Shown piece after piece: positions 1 to 8,852 of a DNA stretch of 27,866 bases. Position numbers and translations under genes: made by a program. The notes below the pieces were generated by a model that was not told the DNA's origin, searched no databases, and worked only from the letters and a program-made list of their open reading frames with translations. Every line of letters starts with the position of its first letter. Position 1 is the first letter of the stretch. The DNA is from JBKEDC01 sp047971925 (GTDB lineage Bacteria > Bacteroidota > Bacteroidia > Bacteroidales > Prolixibacteraceae). The stretch lies in the NCBI GenBank assembly GCA_047971925.1, contig JBKEAC010000107.1, forward strand, positions 1 to 27,866, given 5' to 3'.

Positions 1-1892
1 GTTCCACGTGAGTTGCCAGAGCTAGTATTAGTTCTGCCGTTGTTAATGCCGGAGTTCTTATTAGAATTTCTTCCCGTAGTTACGGAATTATTTCTACCAT
101 CTCGCGATTGATATACACTTCCTCTACCATTAGGCGAGCTTCGATTCACAACATTCGACCTCACACCATTTGAATGCGACGAATAAACATTTTGAGTACG
201 TTGCACACGTCGAGGTTCAGGTCGCGACTGATGACCGTAGTATCCACGAGGAGGGTGAGGAGGATTATATGAAGGACGATAGGCTGAAGCACCCCAATAG
301 CCCCCACAATGATAATGCGAACGATTTCGCACCCAATGCGAATCATACCATCCCGAATATGACCAACGGAAACCAATGCTCCATCCGTCCCAAGGATTAT
401 AATTCATGCTGAACCCAAAAGTTGCAGGACGAGGATAATAATATCGCCCTCTCCAAGGAGTGTAGTGATAACCTGTGCCATAAATTATCGTGTTTCGATA
501 AACATACGAGCCATAATATCCTGGAGTATAACCCACATATACCACTTCGGGAGTAACATCATAAATATAGACATATCTCACATTATATACCGGACATGAA
601 GGCTGAATATATTCCACTTGCTGAGGCCTAACTGTTGACACCTGCCATGGTCCATTAGGCGAATTCGACACAAACCAAATTCCATTATCCACGCAGTAAA
701 ACACATTGCCATCGCGGATAACCGTTTGAGCCGAGTTTTCCACATAATGCAAGTTTGTACCCTCAACCTTTCTGTAAATTGGCGTTCCATCATAGCTCAC
801 CGCTGTGGTTGCGCTAGCACGATTCACTTGTGCTGTTTGAGGAACTGCATTCTCTAAAATAGCATTGCGCGAAGCCGCTGTTCCAGGCACATTGGCAAGA
901 ACCACATCGGAATTCGACCCCTGCTCAATGTCGGCAAAAGTGCTTGGTAAATCTTCACTAGGCACATATGCCCATTTCCCTTTCAAACTCTTCGCTTTAT
1001 ACCAACGCCCTGAAATGACCACATAATACATTTGAGAATCAATGTCCATGAAAACATAGCTGTCGGAATTAGTCACCGAAAGCAAATTTGTTCCTGCCAC
1101 CGACTGAAAAGATGGTTCTCCATTAAATTGCACCAATTCGGCTGGAGCATTTGTAACCACGATATCAAGAATGTCGCTGCTTTCAATTACATTCTCTTCG
1201 TTTTCTTCGATCTCTGCCTTAATTTCTTTCAATATTGAAGCTGGGAAATTCTCAACACTATAACCATTATTTAATCGCTTTGATTTATACCAACGACCTT
1301 CTGCATAGATATAGTAGTAGCCCGTTTTTGTATTCTTAATCACACAATAGGGCGTGTTCACAACCTGAGAAAAATCAGATGCACTATCAATTACTTCCAA
1401 CGATGGCGCTCCATCAATATATACCAACATGGTTGGTTCATAGGCCACCACGATATCGGGCACTTCATTGCTGAATCCTTCATCGGAATAGTTATCCGTT
1501 TGACTTGCTGCAATTCGCCAATCCCATGAAGGAATGTCGTCAATGATTGCAGTTTCAATGATTTCTAAATCTTCCTGACTAACATCTTCTCCAAATTTAA
1601 TTTGAGGAATAGACCCGCCCTGCACCTTCATTTCTTGAGAATTTGCCGTGCTTTTAAGGTCTAAATCGAGCCACATTGCACCATAAATCGGTTCTTCACT
1701 TCCCTTTTTCATGGAAATCGCCACTCGTGCCGAACCTTCCACATCATCAATTGAACTGATTTCAGGTTCATATACCGATATCTCTAACTGAGCTTTTTTA
1801 ATCTTCTGAGGCCAAACGACTGCCTCGCTTGACAATGCTTGTCCTAGTGCAAATGCCAAGACAATAATAAACTTCCAAATGTTATTTTTCAT
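1..1892 (-). CDS. Secreted protein with three Trp/Tyr repeats and low-complexity tail (partial, 3' end missing)
   Basis: The reading frame is open from ATG at 1892 down to the left edge (630 codons visible) with no stop, so the C-terminus is missing. A signal peptide ends near residue 23. Three related segments at about residues 150-205, 249-315 and 367-420 share a pattern of a Gly-x-Pro turn, a hydrophobic strand and an Arg/Gly-Trp-Tyr/Phe close (GRWYKSK, GRWYKAK, NGIWFVS). A very Tyr/Gly/Pro/Trp-rich stretch follows (about 430-534, with YVGYTPGYYGSYV and YNPWDGWSIGF), then a Ser/Asn/Arg/Gly-rich tail. The pattern matches what databases label carbohydrate-binding family V/XII proteins of Bacteroidota, from memory. 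That label rests on weak similarity, and no catalytic motif is visible. It is divergent from the MscS gene and is probably envelope-associated. No convincing promoter was identified. Confidence 0.8.
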   Translation of the reverse strand, partial: MKNNIWKFIIVLAFALGQALSSEAVVWPQKIKKAQLEISVYEPEISSIDDVEGSARVAISMKKGSEEPIYGAMWLDLDLKSTANSQEMKVQGGSIPQIKFGEDVSQEDLEIIETAIIDDIPSWDWRIAASQTDNYSDEGFSNEVPDIVVAYEPTMLVYIDGAPSLEVIDSASDFSQVVNTPYCVIKNTKTGYYYIYAEGRWYKSKRLNNGYSVENFPASILKEIKAEIEENEENVIESSDILDIVVTNAPAELVQFNGEPSFQSVAGTNLLSVTNSDSYVFMDIDSQMYYVVISGRWYKAKSLKGKWAYVPSEDLPSTFADIEQGSNSDVVLANVPGTAASRNAILENAVPQTAQVNRASATTAVSYDGTPIYRKVEGTNLHYVENSAQTVIRDGNVFYCVDNGIWFVSNSPNGPWQVSTVRPQQVEYIQPSCPVYNVRYVYIYDVTPEVVYVGYTPGYYGSYVYRNTIIYGTGYHYTPWRGRYYYPRPATFGFSMNYNPWDGWSIGFRWSYSGWYDSHWVRNRSHYHCGGYWGASAYRPSYNPPHPPRGYYGHQSRPEPRRVQRTQNVYSSHSNGVRSNVVNRSSPNGRGSVYQSRDGRNNSVTTGRNSNKNSGINNGRTNTSSGNSRG

Positions 1893-2301
1893 GTGTTCTT
1901 AATTTGTTTTTAATTCTATTTATCTTACTCGCCATTACAATAAACCTTCATGAGAAAAGGATTACGCTTAAGGCTTGTTTCATTCCATGTTGATTAAACT
2001 TTTAAAAAATAAACTCGCTGCGCTCAAAGCAACAAAATAAAACAATATATCGATAGACTATATCATTCTTCAAACAGTTTAAAGAAACTGCCCATCTCCC
2101 AACCATCTTGCAAGACTTTACTATCAAAAAAATAGCTCATTTAGAGCATAAGGCACAAACAAAAGTACTATTTAGGGTGTAAATGTAGAAAATCTACTGA
2201 AAAAAACATAAAATAGGCGTATTTTCACGTGTGTTGGCAGACAATATGACATTATTTATAGTTACTTTGCAAAACATAAATTATAAATACACATTGATTA
2301 A
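1893..2301. other. Divergent intergenic region
   Basis: This 409-base AT-rich gap lies between two divergently transcribed genes and should hold both promoters. On the plus strand TTACTTTG at 2262-2269 resembles the Bacteroidota -7 element TAnnTTTG with one mismatch and lies 32 bases before the MscS start, but no TTG is found at the proper distance upstream. A small inverted repeat (GCTC at 2135-2138, GAGC at 2144-2147) is too short to call. No open reading frame or RNA gene was recognised. Confidence 0.5.
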
Positions 2302-3132
2302 ATGAAAGAATTTTTTGAAAACTTTGCTAGCGCCGAAGCTAGCGCAAAATTGTATGAAGCAATTATTTCATACGGAATGAAACTAGCTGGAGCCATCGTT
2401 ACCTTCCTCATTGGTTGGTGGATTATTTCGATTGTTTGCAAAACAGTGGCAAAAGCAATGCGCAAAAAAGGTGTTGAAGCATCTTTAAGCGGATTTGTAA
2501 ATAGCATGCTAGGAATTGCACTAAAAGCAATTCTTGTGGTAGTTTGCGTAAGCATGATGGGTGTTGAAATGACATCGGTTGTTGCTATTTTTGGTGCCGC
2601 TGGTTTGGCTGTCGGTATGGCTCTTTCGGGCACTTTGCAAAACTTCGCAGGTGGTGTCATGATTTTAATCTTCCGCCCTTTCAGAGTGGGCGATGTAATC
2701 GAAGCTCAAGGATTTGTGGGTGGCGTAAAAGAAATTCAAATCTTTGTAACTGTCTTGACTACTCCCGACAACAAAACAATTTTAATTCCAAACGGACCAC
2801 TTTCTAATGGTTCAATGGTGAATTACTCACGTGAAGAGCGTCGCCGTGTCGATTTCTCATTCTCCATGGCCTATGGTCATGACTATGCTCATGCTAAAGG
2901 AGTAATTGCCGATTTAATAAAAGCCGACTCACGCATCATTCAAGATGAAGCCAACACAATCCTTCTTGGAACAATGGCCGATAGCGCAGTGCATATCACC
3001 GTGAGAGTGTGGGTGGAAGGAAAAGATTATTGGAATGTGTTCTTCGATATGAACGAAAATGTATATGCCGCATTTAAAGCAAACAACATTAACATTCCAT
3101 TCCCTCAAATGGATGTGCACATCAAACAATAA
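2302..3132 (+). CDS. mscS: MscS-family mechanosensitive ion channel
   Basis: This 276-residue protein is of the small MscS type. It should form a homoheptameric inner-membrane channel that opens under membrane tension and releases solutes during hypo-osmotic shock. Hydrophobic segments lie at about residues 23-48, 66-88 and 91-125. The third has the Gly/Ala-rich pore-helix pattern (FGAAGLAVGMALSGTLQNF), followed directly by the conserved beta-domain start FRPFRVGDVIEAQG and the IPNGPLSNG segment near 162-170. The cytoplasmic alpha/beta part runs to the end. Length and order fit the family well. It is monocistronic: a strong hairpin terminator follows 22 bases after the stop. A possible -7 element lies at 2262-2269. 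Confidence 0.93.
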   Translation: MKEFFENFASAEASAKLYEAIISYGMKLAGAIVTFLIGWWIISIVCKTVAKAMRKKGVEASLSGFVNSMLGIALKAILVVVCVSMMGVEMTSVVAIFGAAGLAVGMALSGTLQNFAGGVMILIFRPFRVGDVIEAQGFVGGVKEIQIFVTVLTTPDNKTILIPNGPLSNGSMVNYSREERRRVDFSFSMAYGHDYAHAKGVIADLIKADSRIIQDEANTILLGTMADSAVHITVRVWVEGKDYWNVFFDMNENVYAAFKANNINIPFPQMDVHIKQ

Positions 3133-3154
3133 GGTGGTTTTTATCACTCAAATT

Positions 3155-3183
3155 AAGGAGATACTTTTGTATCTCCTTTTTTT
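3155..3183 (+). terminator. Intrinsic terminator after mscS
   Basis: A perfect 10-bp stem (AAGGAGATAC at 3155-3164, GTATCTCCTT at 3169-3178) with a TTTT loop runs into a continuous T tract ending at 3183. It separates the channel gene from the pyrophosphatase gene. Confidence 0.9.
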
Positions 3184-3290
3184 GTTCGCTCATTGCCACG
3201 GTAAAAAAAAACAGCAAGTAATTCATCATTCGCTTGCTTTTCCATTTTTTATGCATTACTTTCACTTCCAATTTAACTAAATTACAATTC

Positions 3291-3953
3291 ATGAGTGATT
3301 ACTTCTCTGACCCTATCGGGCGTTTAATGGGATTGCGCTACAAATCGCACCCTTGGCATGGTGTCTCTATCGGAAAAGAAGCTCCGAATAAAGTAACAGC
3401 CTTTATTGAGGTTGTTCCTACCGACACCGTGAAATATGAAATCGAAAAAGATAGTGGATATCTTTTTCTCGACCGCCCACAGAAGTACTCGAATGTGGTG
3501 CCTGCTCTCTATGGCTTCATCCCTCAAACCTATTGTGGAGAAGGCGTGGGGAAACTATGTATGGCTAAAACAGGAAAAACCAATATCGTGGGCGATCGAG
3601 ACCCTATCGATATTTGCGTACTCACCGAAAGAGATATTGCTCATGGCGACATCTTAGTTCACGCTCGACCAATTGGTGGATTCAGAATGATTGATGGCGA
3701 TGAAGCCGATGATAAAATTATTGCCGTGCTCGACCGCGATGTGGTGTATGAGCAATTCCAAAATCTTTCCGAACTCCCTCCAATTGTTGTGCAACGATTA
3801 AAACACTATTTCCTTACTTATAAGGATATGCCGGGACAACCCAATGACACTGAAATTACCCATGTTTATGATGCCGAAGAAGCTCATGAAGTAATTAAGT
3901 GCTCTATGCAAGATTATAGAACTCGATTTGAAAATATTTTCAAACTGCGATAA
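3291..3953 (+). CDS. ppa: Inorganic pyrophosphatase, family I (EC 3.6.1.1)
   Basis: A soluble cytoplasmic enzyme of 220 residues that hydrolyses pyrophosphate to two phosphates and so pulls biosynthetic reactions forward. The family signature D-x-D-P-x-D is seen as DRDPID at residues 102-107, supplying the metal-binding aspartates. KYEIEKDSG (48-56) and YGFIPQTYC (74-82) are the expected substrate and metal-site segments. I chose ATG at 3291, giving MSDYFSDP. The frame extends to an ATG at 3234, but those 19 extra residues are Phe/Leu-rich and would cover the likely promoter, where TTACTTTC lies at 3256-3263. It is flanked by its own terminators and is therefore probably a single-gene unit. 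The identification is firm. Confidence 0.95.
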   Translation: MSDYFSDPIGRLMGLRYKSHPWHGVSIGKEAPNKVTAFIEVVPTDTVKYEIEKDSGYLFLDRPQKYSNVVPALYGFIPQTYCGEGVGKLCMAKTGKTNIVGDRDPIDICVLTERDIAHGDILVHARPIGGFRMIDGDEADDKIIAVLDRDVVYEQFQNLSELPPIVVQRLKHYFLTYKDMPGQPNDTEITHVYDAEEAHEVIKCSMQDYRTRFENIFKLR

Positions 3954-3988
3954 CTTGCACTCAAAACGCTAAGACAACTTGGCTTTTT

Positions 3989-4031
3989 AAACACAAAAAC
4001 CAGCACTCGTTAGTGTTGGTTTTTTGTGTTT
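3989..4031 (+). terminator. Intrinsic terminator after ppa
   Basis: Arms at 3989-4007 and 4012-4031 pair almost fully around a CGTT loop, with one G-U pair and one bulged T. The descending arm includes a T6 run. The A-rich ascending arm means it could also act on the minus strand. Confidence 0.85.
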
Positions 4032-4121
4032 AAACGCTTTCTCGCAAATTATTTCAGCCCAAAAGAAACAAGCTATGAAAAAAAACTGTTGCTTTGCAGG
4101 CTAAATAATTTTAATAGAAAA

Positions 4122-4688
4122 ATGGAAAATGGAAAATTGGCTAACCCTGCAGTGGTTGGTCTTTCAGGCTTTGGCTTGACAACTCTTTTATTGCAATTTC
4201 ACAACATCGGTTTAATTGGCATCGGACCGGTATTTGCCATGGCTATCGCTTTTGGAGGATTGGCGCAATTTATCGCAGGCTTTCTTGAACACAAAATGGG
4301 AAACAATTTCGGATTCACCGCCTTCACTGCCTATGGTGCTTTTTGGTTAGGACTAGCTGCAATCTGGTTGTGCAATCACTTTGGTGTGCTTTCTTCTAAT
4401 CATCATGAAGTGGGATTCTACCTTTTGGCTTGGACATTATTCACGGCTATCCTTTGGATTGGCTCAATGTTCATTCATGCTGCAATGGCTTGGACATTCA
4501 CCACGCTACTTGCTGGATTTATCTTGCTTGTTCTCGGTCATTTCGTTGCCCCAATGTTCAACGTTGTGGCAGGCTATGTGCTGATTGTTTGCGCTCTTGT
4601 GGCTTGGTACATGATGGCAACCATCGTTATCAACCAAGTGGCTGGAAGAGAAGTGCTCAAAAACGGCAAAGCGTGGATTAAAAAATAA
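4122..4688 (+). CDS. satP: Acetate/succinate-type transporter, GPR1/FUN34/YaaH (SatP) family
   Basis: A 188-residue, six-helix inner-membrane protein of the AceTr family (TC 2.A.96), which moves acetate and sometimes succinate with protons. The N-terminal family motif NPAxxGL is present as NPAVVGLSGFG at residues 8-18. The Gly-rich FGGLAQFIAGFLEHKMGNNFG stretch follows in the second to third helices, then four more hydrophobic segments to about residue 175. The frame is open back to a GTG at 4026, but that codon lies inside the preceding terminator hairpin. ATG at 4122 gives the usual short hydrophilic N-terminus. TTGCTTTG at 4089-4096 is a possible -7 element. A gut fermenter could use it for acetate exchange; the true substrate is inferred. 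Confidence 0.9.
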   Translation: MENGKLANPAVVGLSGFGLTTLLLQFHNIGLIGIGPVFAMAIAFGGLAQFIAGFLEHKMGNNFGFTAFTAYGAFWLGLAAIWLCNHFGVLSSNHHEVGFYLLAWTLFTAILWIGSMFIHAAMAWTFTTLLAGFILLVLGHFVAPMFNVVAGYVLIVCALVAWYMMATIVINQVAGREVLKNGKAWIKK

Positions 4689-4720
4689 TCAACATCTGAA
4701 CACGCAAAAATATTATCTTC

Positions 4721-4741
4721 TCCTAGAAAAATGTTCTAGGA
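4721..4741 (+). repeat. Perfect 8-bp inverted repeat after satP
   Basis: TCCTAGAA at 4721-4728 and TTCTAGGA at 4734-4741 form a perfect stem with a five-base loop, 32 bases after the satP stop. It has no T tract, so it is not a terminator alone; it may protect the mRNA end or assist the strong terminator at 4759. Confidence 0.55.
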
Positions 4742-4758
4742 CTAGGTTCATTTAAATC

Positions 4759-4792
4759 AAAAATCCAGAGAGTATTCACTCTCTGGATTTTT
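4759..4792. terminator. Bidirectional terminator between convergent genes
   Basis: A perfect 15-bp stem (arms 4759-4773 and 4778-4792, loop ATTC) carries A5 on one side and T5 on the other, so it can terminate both the plus-strand satP transcript and the minus-strand receptor/lipoprotein transcript arriving from the right. Confidence 0.92.
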
Positions 4793-4954
4793 CGCTTTTA
4801 TGGAATATTATTTTCAATTCTCTTCGCCAATGCAGCTGAGTTGTTTCTGGTATTTCGCCATGACAAATCGCCAACAGCAAACTTAATTCATGTGCATTTT
4901 GCTTAATTGTTTTCAATCCTCCTTTCGCGCACTACCATCATGGGTGTTTCCTTT

Positions 4955-6220
4955 TTAAAAGATGCCTTCCACAAAGATGTTCCCTTTATCTAATTCTAAT
5001 CCCTTTTCAAAAGCATTGGGGTCGGTTGAATTGACATCGAAGGCATAAATGAAAGGTGCCGATTCACCCGTGGCACCAACCGGACTAATTGCCATATAAA
5101 ACTTGCCATCTTTCAACACCCCGTGCTGATAGCCGTGCAATTTAGAATAAGGAACATTCATTTTTATGGCTGTCTTCTTGTTCAAGTCAACACGCACCAC
5201 TCCCCATGTGTTATTGGCATCTTGGGCATTGGTGAAGTTTGCCGACATGTAGCAAATGCCATTTTCGGCATGATACCAATTGTTGGTGGCGAAGGCTTCA
5301 CCCAAAGCCTCACTAACATTGAAAACCCACGACGTGTCATACTCGCCATCTTTCAAGCGTACAATCGTGGCGGGGTCGCTAGCATTTGCTTGATACACAT
5401 AACCATCAATGGCATGCATGTTTCCTCCGCGATAACCATTGGTGTTGCCATTACCCAAAGTGGTTCGGATGTATTTCGGATTTTCCAAAGAAGGATAATC
5501 GAGCACGATGGTGTGCATTCCTGTGGCTTCAATTTCGCCTAGTGCACGCCGACCAACACCGTAGTAAATCTTATCATTGAGCACCGTGGGGGCATCTACT
5601 CGAAACACATAGGCAAGTTCTTCGGAATCCCACGTAGAAACAGGAATCGTCCATGTATCTAGAGTTTCAAAAATCGACACATCGGGGATTCTTACGTTGG
5701 TTACATACATCATCGCTCTTTTGGTAATGCCATTATTCACATAATCCGCATCGATTTCTTCGGTGGAAGTGAGATCAACATCTTCGTTCATAATATTATG
5801 AATCAAGATTGTTTGCTCATTGATTTTCCAAGGGCGCACATGGGCAACACCACCCATCACCGGAGCCACGTCGAGTTCACGCTCCACCGTGTATGTTCCA
5901 TTGGCATAACTGAACTTTTTCAAATAGCCGCCACCATAGTCGAACATATACACCCAACCTAAATCATCGGTGAAAACCCTTGCTGAGCGCACCGGATTAA
6001 GCGCATAGCCATTGCCCACAAAACTCAGTGAACCATTGTCTAAATCGCTCACTGCAGCCAGATAAACATCACTATCGGAATCGTCGAACTTAGCGGTGAT
6101 GTGATAAATTTTTCCACTACTCTCGGGATTCTTCGGTGTTGTTTCATCATCGTTGCACGAACTAAAAGTGGCAAGTGACGCATTAAGGAGCATCAAGCCT
6201 AAAAACATCTTTGTTTTCAT
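4955..6220 (-). CDS. DUF4374-type surface lipoprotein, candidate XusB-like siderophore-binding protein
   Basis: This 421-residue lipoprotein has a signal peptide ending FSSC with Cys22 as the lipidation site. The next residues, NDDE, fit the acidic lipoprotein export signal that sends Bacteroidota lipoproteins to the cell surface. The remainder is a series of short beta-strand repeats with Gly/Asp turns and aromatic blades (for example VYMFDYGGGYLKKF, and GYQHGVLKDGKFYMAIS near the end), consistent with a beta-propeller. I read it as a DUF4374 protein from overall pattern. From memory, XusB of the Bacteroides xenosiderophore system belongs to this family. It lies 30 bases after the TonB-dependent receptor on the same strand, so both are probably one transcript. 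The ligand is inferred, most likely an iron-siderophore, but other metal complexes are possible. Confidence 0.78.
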   Translation of the reverse strand: MKTKMFLGLMLLNASLATFSSCNDDETTPKNPESSGKIYHITAKFDDSDSDVYLAAVSDLDNGSLSFVGNGYALNPVRSARVFTDDLGWVYMFDYGGGYLKKFSYANGTYTVERELDVAPVMGGVAHVRPWKINEQTILIHNIMNEDVDLTSTEEIDADYVNNGITKRAMMYVTNVRIPDVSIFETLDTWTIPVSTWDSEELAYVFRVDAPTVLNDKIYYGVGRRALGEIEATGMHTIVLDYPSLENPKYIRTTLGNGNTNGYRGGNMHAIDGYVYQANASDPATIVRLKDGEYDTSWVFNVSEALGEAFATNNWYHAENGICYMSANFTNAQDANNTWGVVRVDLNKKTAIKMNVPYSKLHGYQHGVLKDGKFYMAISPVGATGESAPFIYAFDVNSTDPNAFEKGLELDKGNIFVEGIF

Positions 6221-6250
6221 AATTGTATATTTATTTAAGAGTGTTACTTA

Positions 6251-8734
6251 TTAGAATATTTCATATCTGAGTTTGCCATAGATTGCTCTTCCTGGCTTTT
6301 GAATAGCGTAGTTATCGAACACCATGGCATCAAATAAATTACTTGCATCAAGACTGATTGTAATTCTCCGATTGGGAAAGGTGTAGCTCATGCTTGCATC
6401 GTGCCGCAATTGGGTGGGCACAATGGGCTTGTTCTGATTGCCAATGACATCCCAATCGAAATGAAATTCATGTACGTAAGATGCAAACCAACTCATGTTC
6501 AACACATCGCCATTGCGGAATAAATTCCGATGTGCATATTCAGCACTAAAGCTAGCAGTGAGCCAAGGCATGTTGGGTTCTCGCGATTTATAGTTGAGAT
6601 TCTCTGAGCCATTCAGTGCATATCGCTCCATATATCTAGAGTCGAGGTAGTATCCTTGCAGCATGAAACTCCACTTTCGATTCAATCGATAGTCAAACTG
6701 TGCCTCAACTCCTTTCGAAATGATGTGCCCAATGTTGTTGAAAACCGAGTAGCTATCATCGTTTCGAACCACCACCGATCGGCGTATTTTATCGGTTGTG
6801 TTTCGGAAAAACAAGTTGCTGGTCAAAGAAAGCTCGCTATCTTTTTGTCGATAAAAAGTGAATACACCGCCAAGGTTTACATTGAAACTTTTCTCCGATT
6901 CCAAATCGACCGATTCCACAATTTCCTCAGCCACATTTCCGAACACTTCATTCACCGACACTAATCGCACCGCTCTCTCTATAGAGGAATTAATGCGCAC
7001 TCTACTGCTTGGTGCATAGCTGAGCGTTCCACCCAATCCCCAATCATTGTCGGGGCGCGAGCTGCTGATGGTGTCGAGCACGCTTTTATTGAACTGCACC
7101 TTGTCTTGCTCTAGGAGCGTTTGATAATATTTACCGAAAATTGATGCTCTTATTTTCTCGTTTGCACTCACATGTTGAAAAGTTAAGCCTGTGATTTGTT
7201 TATTCACCACATTCTCGCTGCCATAATTTCGTTCTTCGGCTTCACGCAGTTCGTCATCGGATGAGCGGATGAACGAGTTATTGGTATAATTCAATGCCAC
7301 TCGATTATTATCATTGATGCGATACGCTAACGAGAGGTTGCTGATGATATTCCGACTATCATCGACATTTAAAGAAGCTGTTCCGCTTTCGCCTGCCAAC
7401 CGATTCACTCCCGACACTTGGGGTAAGAGCTTTCCAAACCAATCATAGCGATTGGTGGTGGTGTCGACCAAAGCCCGCTGAGCTTTCGAATATTGCACAT
7501 GAGCCGCCACATCGAGCTGGCGAAACAAGAAGCTCCTTTTCGAATAGCTCATGCTCGGGGCAACAGTCCATCCCTTGCTAAATCGCTCACCATAGGGTGT
7601 AATCATGCGTGGTCCGTGCTGCGATTCTTTATAATCTTTTGAAAGATTGAGCGAGAAGAAAAGTTGGTCGGTCCACTTTCTTTTCGTAAATCCGAAATCG
7701 AGTTTTCCACCATAGGAATAATACGCATCGTTGAAACGTTTCACGCGCACACCTTCATCCACCACCGTGAGATAATCGGGGTTTCGGCTTCCATCGGAAA
7801 GAAATTCGGTGTAGTCTTTCACCTTGATATCATCCGACCATACTTCATAGTCATTATCGGAATAATTATAGAACGTCGAAAGTCGTGTTGTAATCCCTGT
7901 TTTCTTCTCGCGCCACGAACCCGAAAGGTCGGCACGATGGGTGTTGAATGAACCATAGGAATACGACACTGCCAGGGTTTTATCTTTCATGCCACGGTGC
8001 ATCTGTTTAGTCACAATGTTAATAACTCCACCCATGGCATCATTACCAAATTCCACGGGCACCACTCCTTTATAGACATCAATGCGCTCAATTATCGACA
8101 CCGGAATGCTATTAATGGAATACGACGAACCGAAAGATTCCGCTGGAACCCCATCAATGAAAATACGCACAGCCCTTCCCGAAAGCCCATTGATGTTATA
8201 GGATGTTTTTGAGCCCAACCCTCCATCGCGGCGCACTCTCAAACCGGGCACTTTATCAAGAATATCGTTTATCTCCGTTGATTTCGATTGGTAGTGTCGT
8301 GTGTCGATTGAGGTAACAGCGAAACCGCTTTTCATTAGAGCCTCCGACTTCCGTTCTCCCCTCACCTGAACCTCGTCAAGGTCATTAGTCTGCTTGCTCA
8401 TCGCAATGGTGATATAGTTTGGAGAATTAGCCTTCAGTTTCAGGGTTTTCTCGACAGTTTCAAAGCCAATATGGTTAGCAACCAGTGTATATTCTCCTTC
8501 GGGAGCTTTCAGCACAAAGTAGCCTTCTTCATTTGTCATTGTCGCCCGCTTGATTTCTAGCAGACACACGGAGGTGAAGGGTAAAGCTTGCTTATTTTCA
8601 TCAACAATTTTTCCTTTTAGTACTGCAACTTCTCGATGATCATTTCCCCAAGAAAAAGTGGAGATTAGAACTAGAAAAGTGGAAACTATCAGTTTGTTCA
8701 AATTGCTTTGTGATCTATTTTTTCTTAATTGCAT
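6251..8734 (-). CDS. TonB-dependent outer-membrane receptor (XusA-like context)
   Basis: An 827-residue outer-membrane receptor for energy-dependent import of a large solute. In order: signal peptide (about 1-30, ending FSWG), a carboxypeptidase-regulatory-like beta-sandwich (about 37-113, GKIVDENKQALPFTSV), a likely TonB box (LDEVQV, 119-124), a plug (about 135-245, with ILDKVPGLRVRRDGG, RIFIDGVPAESFG and VEFGNDAMGGVINIVTKQ), then a 22-strand-type barrel ending in the aromatic C-terminus RYEIF. It has no SusC-length plug extension and no SusD partner, which argues against a glycan receptor. The adjacent DUF4374 lipoprotein suggests siderophore or metal uptake. A promoter and two palindromes lie directly upstream, so it is likely regulated, possibly by iron. 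The substrate is inferred from context only. Confidence 0.9.
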   Translation of the reverse strand: MQLRKNRSQSNLNKLIVSTFLVLISTFSWGNDHREVAVLKGKIVDENKQALPFTSVCLLEIKRATMTNEEGYFVLKAPEGEYTLVANHIGFETVEKTLKLKANSPNYITIAMSKQTNDLDEVQVRGERKSEALMKSGFAVTSIDTRHYQSKSTEINDILDKVPGLRVRRDGGLGSKTSYNINGLSGRAVRIFIDGVPAESFGSSYSINSIPVSIIERIDVYKGVVPVEFGNDAMGGVINIVTKQMHRGMKDKTLAVSYSYGSFNTHRADLSGSWREKKTGITTRLSTFYNYSDNDYEVWSDDIKVKDYTEFLSDGSRNPDYLTVVDEGVRVKRFNDAYYSYGGKLDFGFTKRKWTDQLFFSLNLSKDYKESQHGPRMITPYGERFSKGWTVAPSMSYSKRSFLFRQLDVAAHVQYSKAQRALVDTTTNRYDWFGKLLPQVSGVNRLAGESGTASLNVDDSRNIISNLSLAYRINDNNRVALNYTNNSFIRSSDDELREAEERNYGSENVVNKQITGLTFQHVSANEKIRASIFGKYYQTLLEQDKVQFNKSVLDTISSSRPDNDWGLGGTLSYAPSSRVRINSSIERAVRLVSVNEVFGNVAEEIVESVDLESEKSFNVNLGGVFTFYRQKDSELSLTSNLFFRNTTDKIRRSVVVRNDDSYSVFNNIGHIISKGVEAQFDYRLNRKWSFMLQGYYLDSRYMERYALNGSENLNYKSREPNMPWLTASFSAEYAHRNLFRNGDVLNMSWFASYVHEFHFDWDVIGNQNKPIVPTQLRHDASMSYTFPNRRITISLDASNLFDAMVFDNYAIQKPGRAIYGKLRYEIF

Positions 8735-8758
8735 TTCTTAATATTTTGTTTTTCAATG

Positions 8759-8789
8759 CAAAAATCCAGAAAAAAGGATGAGCTCACAA
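8759..8789 (-). promoter_or_regulatory. Predicted Bacteroidota-type promoter of the TonB receptor operon
   Basis: Read on the minus strand, TTG (8789-8787) is followed after exactly 20 bases by GATTTTTG (8766-8759), one mismatch from TAnnTTTG. This is the spacing expected for the primary sigma factor of Bacteroidota. The leader to the ATG at 8734 would be short, under 25 bases. Confidence 0.5.
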
Positions 8790-8805
8790 TCCCTAAATAT
8801 TAGGA
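8790..8805. promoter_or_regulatory. Candidate operator palindrome, proximal copy
   Basis: TCCCTAAATATTAGGA contains the inverted repeat CCTAA-ATA-TTAGG and abuts the predicted -33 element. Its relative lies at 8853-8868. A regulator bound here would overlap the polymerase site. Confidence 0.4.
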
Positions 8806-8852
8806 AATATTAAGAGTATTATTTATAATGCAACTAAATTAAAAGGAATATA

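Noticed and set aside
3234..3290. Upstream in-frame extension of the pyrophosphatase
   Set aside because: The extra residues are not family-like and would cover the probable promoter; ATG at 3291 fits better.
2262..4096. TTACTTTG (2262), TTACTTTC (3256) and TTGCTTTG (4089) as firm promoters
   Set aside because: Each matches the -7 element only partly and none has a TTG at the right distance upstream, so they are mentioned only as weak candidates.
4026..4121. GTG start giving a longer SatP
   Set aside because: The codon lies inside the previous terminator hairpin; the ATG at 4122 gives the normal N-terminus.
4776..4916. Minus-strand frame of 46 codons from TTG, with AGGAGG just upstream
   Set aside because: The AGGAGG lies only one base from the TTG, the frame runs into the bidirectional terminator, and no family resemblance was seen.
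5123..5542. Plus-strand frame of 139 codons
   Set aside because: It is antisense to the DUF4374 lipoprotein gene, with no signal or motif of its own.
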